Shown in pieces: positions 24,901 to 36,900 of a DNA stretch of 64,000 nt (the stretch's first letter is position 1; every line of letters starts with the position of its first letter). Position numbers and translations under genes: made by a program. Source of the DNA: Cordilura impudica (lineage: Eukaryota; Arthropoda; Insecta; Diptera; Scathophagidae). The DNA is taken from NCBI GenBank assembly GCA_963682025.1, contig OY821521.1:172333665-172397664 (forward strand), given 5' to 3'. The notes beneath the pieces are model-generated. The model was not told where the DNA came from and ran no database searches. It worked only from the letters and a program-made list of their open reading frames with translations.

Positions 24901-27900
24901 CCCGTTAGATTTCCTTCTTGGCTGGTATTGGCTGTGGTTGCTGATCCAGGTGAAGCTGTGGTGGTGGATTTGTTTAATATTTTATTAAGACGTTCAATTT
25001 CACGATTTTTCTCCCAGAGTTCTTTGTTGACGAGATTCTGAAATGAAAAGAAAAAATATGCATATTTAAAATTTTTTTTGAAAGATTCAATTTTCGTTCA
25101 AATTTTTTTTTTTTTTTTATTGATAAAAATAAAATTCACGAATAATTGTACTCTATCACGGATACAGAATTATGGCCCCCTGATTGATTTTAACAGGGCC
25201 TAACGCCCATCTGCAAGGAACCATAGAGTTAGTTTAAAAGCCAGAGTACATAAGTTATTAGTATGAATAGCCGTGCCCAAACTGAGCGGGATCGGGAAAG
25301 TGGGCGTGGCACCTCCCATATAAAGTAAATATTGATCAATATACATATATCTGGAATAGTATGGTAGAAAAAGGTTTGAAACTTTGTCTGACGTCATCTT
25401 ATATTAATGTGAGCAGTTAAGCGAAAAATGGGCGAGATGGGATAGGGTGTGTCACCTACAGTACAAAGTGAAATATCTGCAGTAGTAAAGAGTTTTTCAA
25501 TAGTAACACAACAATTTTTCTATTTTGATATGAACACACTCTTAATTTTTTATAATGAACTTTCAATGTCAAACAACGCACAGTGGGGTTTTTGATACCA
25601 AAAAAAGGGAATTAATTCGAGGTAACTTTCCCTGTTTCTAATTTTAACTTTTTTCAGTCAAATTCACTTTAAGAAGTAAAACTTATCAATTTTTAAATAT
25701 TTTTTACAAGGTTCAGAAAATACACACATGAAACACACAATGTTCTGTTCAAAAGCAGCCAACACATATCTTTATTTTCATATCAATTATGTTTGTTTTT
25801 AAATTTTCTTCGGTGCCCAACACAACCATGACTGTGTTCGTTTTAATATTTCGTTATTTACACGAACATTTTTGTATCACGTACTTTTTGTTTCAATCAC
25901 ACATAAAGCACACATTTTTGAGTGTTGCTTTATTTGAAGTTCATGTTCTGGTACGTGTACTGAAAAAAAAAAAAAAAAAAAAAACAGAACATGTACAATA
26001 AACAGGTTCGAGTTCAGTTATATTTTAAGTCGTGTTGTGGCTCGTGTAGTAAGAAAAAACAGAACATGTACAATAAACAGGTTCGAGTTCAGTTATATTT
26101 AAACACGACTTAAAATATAACTGAACTCGAACCTGTTTATTGTACATGTTCTGTTTTTTCTTACTACACGTGTTTAAAATATAACTGAACTCGAACCTGT
26201 TTATTGTACATGTTCTGTTTTTTCTTACTACACGAGCCACAACACGACTTAAAATATAACTGAACTCGAACCTGTTTATTGTACATGTTCTGTTTTTTTT
26301 TTTTTCAGTACACGTACCAGAACATGAACTTCAAATAAAGCAACACTCAAAAATGTGTGCTTTATGTGTGATTGAAACAAAAAGTACGTGATACAAAAAT
26401 GTTGATATGACAATAAAGATATGTGTTGGCTACTTTTGAACAGAACATTGTGTGTTTCATGTGTGTATTTTCTGAAACTTGTTTTTTTTTAGTACACATT
26501 TTATTTATTTTCCATTAGTTAATTTTTTAAAACATACCTTTAATATTGCTAAAAATTTAAATATTTCAAAAAAAAAAAAAAATAAATAAAAAGAATATTT
26601 ATTCACACATTTCTATTCCTTATCCGATTCTTTATCATCATCATCATCATCAATTATTATCATCATCATCATTATCACTATAATTAGTATAGGTATCATT
26701 ATCATCATTATTGGCATCTTCTTCACCATCGAGATTTGATTCAAATATTAACAATTGAATTGCTTCCATAGGCATTTTTTTCTCATATTTGATATTACTG
26801 GATCTGAAGTAACTAAAAGTCTTTTAAATATATCTTCATTTGATTTTTCTCTAGCACATTTTCGCGAAAAATGCTCCCTAAAATTTTTGAAATCTTTGTT
26901 TCGAGCTTCTTGTGCTTCTTCCGTCACTGTCCAATTGGTAGTAAAGCGTGGTTTATTATTTCTGGTCCATGGATTAAAAATTAAGAATAGTTGGGGACAT
27001 ATAATACCAGGGATACAGTTGTACAAAATACCTTGCGGTATCAAAAGCGAAATCTCGAAAGGCATTAGTGTTTATTTGAAAACCACTACAAACAGTAACC
27101 ATAATTGAATGCAGTTGTCTTATCAATTTTGCATCCAATTTTGTAATTTGCGCTGAAATGTCCGCATTTTGAAAGAAGCGCCGAGCTGTGTTGCCGTCAT
27201 TCGAATTTCCAAAGCCAGGTTTCGGATGATCAATAATAAGACCAGTTTTATTTTTGAACTCTTCTTGAATACGTGCTTTATTTTTTGTAACAACTTGTTT
27301 TTCGATGTCCGATCTAGCTTGACATTTCTTTATTTGGAAGCTTATATGCCAAATGGAGCAGGCATTCAAAAAATCTGATCCATCCATGCAGAATCGACAA
27401 ACCGAACTCCAAATTTTCTGTTTTTACTTGTAAAGAAATCATTTTGTCATTATTATTCAATTCTTTGGAAATGGCACCACATATAAAGCATTTTTGTGTA
27501 CTAGTAGTTTCTGTGAGTGCATTACATATTTTTCCATCAATCATGGATAGGACCAACTTATGATTGACTTTCAAGCGTTTATCTCCATAAGAAATGACAG
27601 ACTCTTTAAGGTTTTTTATTTCCTGATCCACTCAATCTTTTTCGTTCTTAGCAACAATCGTGGTTTCTTTTATAAATTCCACTTTCAATGGCCTACGATA
27701 TCTAGGAGATGCTGGACGAGGATTTTGCTGTTGCACATTAATTTTATTGGCACGATTGAAGTAATAAAAACCGATGAGTCAGTAGCATTCGGATCGTCGA
27801 AAGCTTGCTTATAAGGTGTATGACCAGAGCTATCATATCAAAGCCCCATTTCGTGTATAGACAGAAACTGTTTAACTCTTCATCCTTTAATGCATCAATT

Positions 27901-30900
27901 AGACTGTTTTTGAGTGATATAATGCGCTCTACGGTATGCTCCAAAAGAGCCTGTAAACTTATTTTTGCTGAAGTTTCACAAATCTCGTAAGGCACTCATT
28001 TTTGGGGTAGCAATCCTTTTTCGCTAGTTGCACTTGTGAATATGATGGAAATCTTTCATGAGCGGAAACACTGATAATATTATATTGATGTCGTGACAAC
28101 TTGGCTTCAACCAAAACAGCCAATGATTCCTCTGTAGACATTTGGGTCACTGTAGAAGGTTTTGAAAAACTTTCGTAAAATTTGTCTACATCAGATGGTG
28201 AAGTGGTTGTTTGACCATTTTTGAAGCTTTAAATTTACCATCTGCCCTCAGACTCATTTGTGTCGCGTGTGCCAACAAGGATGAAGGAATGGTTTCCTTC
28301 AAAGCAATGGTCTTCTTGTTTTTGCTTCGTTCACCACAAACTTCGAAATCAAGCTCATTTCTACCACGTTTAACACCAGATTGACAAGGGAAGCCTATTG
28401 AAGAATCTAGCCATGTCTTGTTATTCAGAACAAAACGTTCCTTCATTCGCAAAGATGATGAGGAAAACGTCAAATAACTCAAACTTTAAAATTGTATAGT
28501 GACATAACGGTAGTTGTCAAAAACAAAATTTTTGCACTAGTGATGTGGAATGTTGTGTACTTTTACCGACTACAAAAATTTATTCGGTTCTCCTAAATTT
28601 AATTTTGCAATTAATTCCCATTTTTGGTATCAAAAACCCCACAGTGCAACGTTTGGGAATTATTAAAAATTACTAACGAAATCCAGAGTCGGTGGTCGCA
28701 ACTTTAAGAGCTCTTAATCCAATTTTCGATCGTAATAGTCGTCCAACCAGACAGACTGTGCATGCTTTGGTGGATAAATTCACTCACTGGTACAGTGAGA
28801 CAACGCAGTTGTCAAAAAACCAAAAAATATCGCAGTCGCAAGTGCTTTAGCGCAAAAATAACGAAATCAGTCGATTCTACGCCGTTCACAGGAATTGGGA
28901 ATCTCTCAAACCACATTGTAGCGAATTTCGCGTAAGATAAAATTAAAAGATCGAATTAACTCAAGAGGCGCCGAAACTTCTCCGATTGGGCTCTGCAAAA
29001 GTTTGTAGAAAATCATGAATTTCATCAGCAGCGATTAAGCTCATTTTTGGCTTAATGGATGTGTCAACAAGCAAAATCTATATACTACTAATAGGCTAGG
29101 CGATTTCTTGTGACCGATGTTTTGTTCTACCATTTTATCCCGATTTTGACCACATGTATATTATTTGAAAGGTAGTTCATTTTAGCCATTTTGCAGATTT
29201 ACAGATTTTAAAATGTTTTCCTTTATTTTGAGTAGATTGCATTTAAAGTTGTTTATTAAATTTGTTAATGTGTTTGTAATAAAAATGAGTTTGTTTATTT
29301 TGTGTTGATTTGTGAATTGGCTATAATTGAGTAGCATACCTTTAGGGTCTTTATTTAATGAAAAAATATAATTTCCTAGAATTTGCACTCGAATTTTGAG
29401 GGCTGGAATCTGCTAGCATGTATTATTGGACAGCAACAAACCCACATGTGCTTCAAGAGATGCCATTGCATCCACAAAAAGTGCCTGTGAGGTGTGGATT
29501 TCATGTGGGGGTATGATTGGACCGTATTTTTTCGCCGATGAGAATGATCGATCGCCATTGTTAAGGTCAATGGAGTTCGCTATTGTGCCATATTGAAAGG
29601 CTGATCAAACAATTGATTTATTGATTTTTCGGTAATCGTGTAATCTCGATAGATGGCCCGGTCCAATGGACACCTCGCTCAACGAGCCAACAACGTTAGA
29701 GAAGCTCAGGAACAATATCAAACGTGATTTAGCCTGTTATTTGTGGAAGAGTGATGGAAAATTGTCATATGAAAATGCATTCTTAAATGTAACATCTGTA
29801 CGCAGCATGTGGAATTTGTTTCAGCTCAAAATCTCAATTATTCTGTGTTTTATATAAATACAAAATTGTTAAGTCCTTATTGAAAAGCTACAATCTTGAG
29901 ACATTGTGTGAGCCCACAAATTATTGATTGAACAAGCCATACAGAGAAAATCTTTAATAATATCTATCTGGTTAGTGAGAGCATGACCCTTTTGCAAGTC
30001 TAATAATTATTAAGCACAGTTTGAACAAATTGTCCCCCAATTCTATCCAATATTTTAAAACACTATAATTCAAAATATTTTTCGTAGTAGTCTCTGAAAT
30101 GAATGTCAGACAATTATGTTTTTTTTTATATTTTTCGTAGACGCTTTTATTAATTTCAAAATTGCAAGCGTTTTGGAAGTATGGAAAATAAAATTTTTTG
30201 GAAAAATTGTAATTGCTGCATCGTGGACGACGAGACGTATGTTGTAGCCGATTTTTCTCAGTTTTACACTGCAGTCTCGCAGGAGACTGCTGACGAAAGG
30301 TTAACGTCAAAAAAGCAATTTAAATGTACTCGAAAATTCCTGGTATAGCAAGCTATTATCAGCTTTGGCGAAGTCGTTTATACATACGGGAACATTATAT
30401 TCGTAAATTTACGTTAAAGAATGCTCAGAAAAGACTAAAGCCTTTCTTTTCACCCAACCTAGATTATTGTCATTACAGTAAAGTTGCCTTGGAGAGGTAC
30501 TCAAAAAATAATGTGCCTCGAGAAGCAAATTTTTCAAACTATACAGAACTCAGGCTAATTGAAAGACAGTGGGCTTTGGTCAACAGTTAAATCAAGCAAA
30601 AAGCTATAGCAAATCAAGTTGGACAAAATTTTATCGGATGAAATCTTCAAAAAATTTTAATTTTTTTCCACCTTCTTTTAAATGCATTTTTTGAATAACA
30701 TAACATATTCAGGGCGTAAGATTATTATTTATTAGTAGAGTAGAAGATATGTATTGTACGTATGAGTAATATTTTTAATATTAAATCGAACATAGATCAG
30801 TATTTATACCCTATACCACTATGTGGTCAGGGTATAATGACTTTGTGCCGATATTTGTAACTACCAATAATATTTGACCTAGTCCCATCTTTTATTACAC

Positions 30901-33900
30901 CGATCGACTCAGAATCACTTTTTGAGTCGATTTAGCGAATGTGAATATAATTTGATGAAATTTGGTACATATCTTTATCGGCCATACCATGAACGCTATT
31001 GAAATTGGTGAAAATCGTTGCATGTTCCGACCTAGTTTCCATACAAATGACCCCTATTATTATTATTTCTTTATTTCTTTATTAATTTCCTGTACAACAA
31101 GACATGTCTTATAATTAAAGTACAGGATTTTCATCGTTCAAAAATTCGCCACAAAATTAAAATACAATAAAAAAAAAAAATTATAACTTATTTAAAATAA
31201 AGTAAAATAAAGTAAAATTATTAAAATTCATGAATTTAAAAAAAAAATGAAAATTAAATATATTTAAACAAAGTAACTAAACAAAAATTTCTTAAAATGT
31301 ATCGCGTTGCTAACTAATTGTTGGTTGTGTGGAATTGCATTCCAAAGACGTGTGGCGTTTATGAAAAATTGCCATTCTGACACAAGGCATCGACGCATAG
31401 AGATAATAAGTTTTTTGCCCCTTCTGGATCTAGCAAACTGTATTTGATCATAAAGATATAGGGGTTTCTCAGTGTAAATAATTTTATGCAAAAACTTTAA
31501 AACCCTTATATTAATAAGGTTATCTAATGGGACTCCATATAGACTTTTTGAGAAAGTCGAAAAGCTATCACGTTTCTTCAGTCCATAAACATATCTAACA
31601 ATATTGTTGTACAAAATATTTAGTTTTTTCTTGCTGGCGTAGTCGCAGTTGCCAAAAAGTTCACAGCCATAAAGTAGACCAGGAATTAAGTATGCCTTTG
31701 CAAGAAGATGTCTTACTCTTAACGGCGTAAATTACTGAGTTACCCAAAGCGATCTTAGCTTTATATACGTTTGAACCACAAGTGTATCTACGTGGCTTGA
31801 CCAAGTCAAGTTGTTATTGAAAACTATGCCAAGATTTTTTACCTTTTTTACAATCTCGATTTTCTGATGGTTTATTAGTATATCATGTTCAAGAACAGGC
31901 TGAAAAGTTTTTTTATGAATAATCAAACATTTTGATTTATGCGGGTTGAGACAAAGTCCATTTGCAGTGGCCCTAAAATGTATTTTATTAAGGTCATAGT
32001 TTAACTTTTCAACATTTTCTTCTATGGAGCTTACTGGACTACTCAGATACAGCTGAACGTCGTCCGCATACATGTGTATTTTGCAGTGAGATAGTTGTTG
32101 TGGCAAATCATTGGCATAGATGGAAAAAAGAAGTGGACCCAGAATCGATCCTTGAGGTACGCCTCTCGTGAGTGTTACAGGTCTTGAGGTCGAATTATTA
32201 ACGTATACAGATTGAGTCCGATTTGTGAGGTATGAATGTAAAAGCTGCGTAGAAGTGGATGAAAAGTTAAAAAAGTGTTTTAGCTTCATACATAGTGTTT
32301 GATGGTTTACTGTATCGAACGCCTTTGAATGGTCGAGAAGTACCAAAAAGTTTATGTTACCACAATCAAATTCACGTCTTATGTTCTCGGTTACATTAAC
32401 CAAAGCAGTAGTACAACTGTGGTTAGAACGAAATCCGGACTGCTTGTCAGACATTAGTTGATTTTCGTTTATATAATTGCTCATTTGTAGATGTAGTAGT
32501 TTTTCCATTACTTTGATAGAAAGCTTAATATAGCTATTGGGCGATACTCCGTTTTCGATTTTGGAATAGGTATTATTTTTGCATATTTCCATTTAGTAGG
32601 GAAAGAACTTGATGTAATAATGGTGTTAAATAGGTGTGTTATATAAGGCAATATTAATGGCAAAATGATCTTGATAAACTTGGGATGTAAGTTATCGAAA
32701 CCCACGGCGTTTGATTTTATTAATGAAAAACTGGATAATACATCAAACTGACTAACACAAGAAAACTCGAATGCAGTTTCTTCAAAAGAGGAGCTATTAT
32801 TCATAATATTGTTGTTCGAATCTGTACTGTTCACTATTGTCGTCGGAAGATAAGTGAAAATGCTATTAAGTTCGTTTGCATCAATTGGGCATGTTTAATT
32901 TTTAGTATTTTTGCCAATACCAATATCTCGAATGGTTTTCCATGTATCCTTGGAGTCAATGGCGGATGAAAATCGTTCGGAATAGTAATTAGTTTTAGCC
33001 ATTCTTGTTTTAGAATTAGCCTCACTTCTAGCAGTGCGAAAATCGAGTTTCAATTCATTCGTTTTGAAACGTTTCCACCGGGAATAAGCAAAATCTCTGC
33101 GTTGTATTGATTGCTGGACATCAGTTGAAAACCATGGTTTACTCTTTGTGGTAACTTTTTTCTTTTTTAACGTAACTGTATCATCAAAGAGGCTTAAGAT
33201 ATTACGTTCTAAAAACTCCAACTGATCATCAACAGAAGTCATTTGGTATATTTGGTTCCAATTGAATAAGTTGAAATTTTCATACAACAAACTATAGTTA
33301 AGATTCTTGTAATCACGATAGGAGAAAAAAATTTGATCTTCTTGGTGAAGCTGGAAATCATAGGCTAGAAAAACCAGATCATGTTTAGAAAAACTGGAAG
33401 CTGAGATTTGATCATACAGCAGGACCTTCGACGGATTAGCGACAAATATTAGATCAATCAATGTACTGCTGGACGTTGTAAAGTGTGTTGGTGTTGTAAT
33501 ATTCGTTGGTGTAAGTTCTAATGACTGCATACTATCTTTAAACGACGATTCTTTTAGTAGATTCGAATTGAAATCTCCCAAAATTGCTATATCATTGTAA
33601 GGCATGGTTAAGATTTCCATTTTGTTCATAAAATCGGCAAAAGGTACATCACGTTTGGGTCAATGAAATCGACATAAATTGCCATAAGATCCAAATTATC
33701 ATATAGATCTCAGTCAAATTGGGTTTGTATGTGTTTATTACATCCATTAAACAGTAGTCCAAAAATAAACCCTATAGGATAATTCTTAGTCATAGCCCCC
33801 ATATCAAGCTGCTTCCCGACGTTTACTTAAATCTATGCACAGGTTTTTCTCAATGTTGGTATTTATATATTTTTGCAAAAAATAAGGGACCTTACCAAAC

Positions 33901-36900
33901 ATGGTCAGGATCCGTCCATTTTTTGACTTAGTCCCCATATATTTATAGCATCCGTTATGAGCTTTTTATATTTTATCAAACTTTTTTATTCGCTCGTTAA
34001 TCACTTTTAAATCATTACTAACAAATTCCAGCGCTCGAAATTCGAGTGCAATTTCTAGGCAGCTTTATTTTTCAACTTAGCCAATTCACAAACCAACACT
34101 TTTATGGTTTATTATTGTGAATGAAGATAAACTCATTAACAAATACATTAACAAATTCAATAAAATACACAGAGCATATGTATAATTTTATGTATGTATT
34201 AGTAGCAAATTTAAATGCAATCTACTCAAAATAAAGTAAAAATTTTTAAAGTCTGTAAATCTGCAAAATGGCGTTTGGTCAAAATCGGGATAAAACGGTA
34301 GAACAGAACATCGGTCATAAGAAATCGCCTAGCCTATTAATATTATAGATCTATGCTAAGATGTCTTCTTTTTTTAAGAAGTACCTTTTTAAGAATTTTT
34401 ATTTGAATATTTCAAAAAATTCAAACCAAGTATTTGTAGTTTTTACATTTTTATTTTGTAAAAATATACTCTAAGTATACTGAAGTATAAATATACTTTA
34501 AGTATAGTATATGTACATTAGGGTGGCCCTTAATAAAAAAGTGTTCAAACTCTCGGTCTCACCCCCTAGAAAAATGCGAATAGCAAAAAAACTGAGAAAC
34601 GAAGTTTTGGGTCAATCAAAAAAAATTTAGAGGTGCCTCAACGCGACTGAAAATTTCAAGTGTGTTTATATGGAGAAAATATGACTTTTTTTTTCAGATT
34701 TTACGAAAATTTCATTCAAAAGTTTAAAATTTTCAACAATTTGTTATATGAATCGATCTCACTACTAAATTATCTCTTTAAAAAGCTTTATAACTTCAAA
34801 ATCGAATTAAAACTCGCCAATAAATAGCAAATGCCCCAGACCACTTTTGTATCAAAAAAAAAAAAACTAGGTCAAGAAATTTGACAGAATATTTTTCAAC
34901 TTTAAGAAATTAATTAAAGCCAACATATTTTTCTGGTCACTATGAAGTATTGTTTTATTACCACGTTTTTTTTAAAGATGGAAAATTTTTTTGATAAAAT
35001 TTTGAAAACTCATTTTTAAGTTTTAAAAAATTTTCTTAAATTAAATTAAAAAAAATGTTTAAAGTTTTGGTGAATATATGTTAGAGATTAACTGTGTGAA
35101 TTTTTTTTTGCGGATTTCGAGAAAAATGGGATTTTGGTGAAATATTCAGTATATGTAATCTTTCTAAATTCTTTGGTCTCATTTCGCTATAGGTTAAAAA
35201 CATAGTAATAAAAAATACTTCATGTCTGCTCCTAGGTATAGTGACCAGAAAAAAATGTTGGCTTTAATTAATTTCTTAATTAATTTCTTGACCTAGTTTT
35301 TTTGCCACAAAAGTGGGGCATTTGCCATTTCTTGACGAGTTTTTATTCGATTTTGAAGTTATATAGCTTTTTAAAGAGATAATTTAGTACTGATATCGAT
35401 TCTAATAACAACTTGTCGAACAGTGGCGTTGATTTACCCAAAACTTTGTACTTATCAGTTGCTTTGCTATTCGCATATTTCTAGGGGGGTGAAACTTTAA
35501 ATTCAAACACTTTTTTTATCCTCCCTATAATGAAGGGCCACCCTAATGTACATATAATACTGTATGTATATTAGGGCTATAACCAAATCTTTCGCATAGT
35601 ACCACGAGGTGGGTAATGATGTTTTATTAACGAAAAACATTATCTTGGGTTATTTTACAAAATGTTTTTTTAACAAGTTATTTTATTTCATATCATAACA
35701 AGTTAGTTAACTTCATATACAATTGTTATATTATTAAGAAAAAAATAAATAAAAATTTTAAGTTTATAGATTCGCAAAACGAATATATATTTTGCACAGT
35801 TTTTATTGCACGTTCCTCACAAATATTACTCCTTTTCTGATTTTTGATTAATGAATCATATTGTATCCAATGTTTAAGAAGAAAGCACTTCTTGGCTAAT
35901 GACTGGTTTAAAAGCTGAAAGTTATCTTCGTGAAATCGGTGATCTGAGAATCATTTATTGTACCACTGACCGCAAAGAAACTCACAAATTGGGTATAACT
36001 CAGACTGATATTTTGGTATTAGTAGAAATGCTAAAAGTACAAGGATGGCCCTCGAATTCCAGCGTGCATAGCTTTAAATTTAATAGATTGAAACTTTTGA
36101 TTTTTTGAAAAAATCTGTATGCATTTTCCAGTTCAAAATAAATCATGTGAGTCCGATCACAGGGGAGATGTGTAAACATCTAGTAATTAAAGATTTTTTA
36201 TGGCACTTAAAATCAAACAGAAAGCGTCATCTATGTATCACTTATAGCAATCAACTGCAGGGGCTCTGCTAATATAAAAATAATTATAATTTATTATTTC
36301 AAGCGGTTAATTTTCAATTTTTCGTTTTCATTTTGCATTTTTCGTTTTTCATTTTCATTTTTTATTTTTAATTTTTCGTTTTTTATTTTTAATTTTTTAT
36401 TTTTAAATTTTTTTTCATTTTAAATTTTTTATTTTTTATCAGAATCACTATCTGATTCGATTTAATGATGTCCGTCCGTCCGTCTGTGTGTCCATGTAAA
36501 GCTTGTAATCAAACTGCAGGTCGCAATTATGAATATATTTTGATGAAATTTGGTATTTGATATTCTATCGACCATGGGATGAAGCTATTGAAATTGGTGA
36601 GAATCGGTCCATGTTCAGACCTAGCCCCCATACAAATGACCCCTATGAAATCAACATATATTGCCATAAGATCCAAATTATCATACAAATCTTAGTCAAA
36701 TTGGGTTTGTATGTATATATTACATCCATTAATCAGTAGTCCAAAAATAATCCCTATTGGACAACTCTTAGTCATAGTCCCCATATAGAGCTGCTTCCCG
36801 ATCTTCACTTAAATCTATCAAAAAAGAAAAATATTGCAATGCTTCTTCTCAAATTTTGTTTGTATATATTTTTGCAAAATACAAGAGACCTTACCAAACA

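Larger units (their letters stand above)
25579..28646 (-). mobile_element. Transib (RAG1-related) DNA transposon, 3.07 kb
   Basis: The left end reads CACAGTGGGGTTTTTGATAC. The right end, on the other strand, reads CACTGTGGGGTTTTTGATAC. The inverted repeats match over about 39 bp. The 5-bp target duplication CAACG lies at 25574-25578 and 28647-28651. Transib elements are known for 5-bp duplications and termini resembling the V(D)J recombination heptamer CACAGTG. A degraded RAG1-like transposase lies inside on the minus strand, and a 775-bp foldback interrupts the left part. Confidence 0.88.
25500..29850 (+). pseudogene. dead DD41D mariner transposase, split by Transib and a second repeat
   Basis: The N-terminal codons lie at about 25553-25578 and resume at 28652, where QRLGIIKNY and ESVVATLRALNPIF are readable. 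The pieces fit only if the Transib (25579-28646) and one copy of its 5-bp duplication are removed. Further on SRPTRQTVHALVDKF, an ALQKFVENHEFHQQ-like stretch and FWLNG-like remnants are seen to about 29070. After an inserted repeat (29072-29415) the frame resumes as YWTATNPHVLQEMPLHPQK and GPVQWTPRS. The second catalytic Asp block appears deleted near 29600. Stops and frameshifts are many. It is related to, but distinct from, the elements at 5583 and 51566. Confidence 0.75.
30802..33985 (-). mobile_element. mini-me/DINE-1-like repeat, family A, copy 5, split by a LINE
   Basis: The tail (TACCCTATACCACTATGTGG) is at 30808-31059 and the middle part at 33663-33985. The head is truncated and the (GGAC)n tract is absent. 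The LINE at 31060-33662 fills the gap. Confidence 0.65.

Noticed and set aside
23314..25041. Plus-strand open frames opposite the large cnn exon
   Set aside because: Shadows of the Gln-rich coiled-coil coding sequence on the other strand.
29972..30310. 112-codon minus-strand frame
   Set aside because: No recognisable domain, no splice or promoter context, surrounded by transposon relics.
35899..36108. 69-codon frame inside the older hAT-like element
   Set aside because: Could be a transposase scrap, but no motif supports it; not called as a gene.
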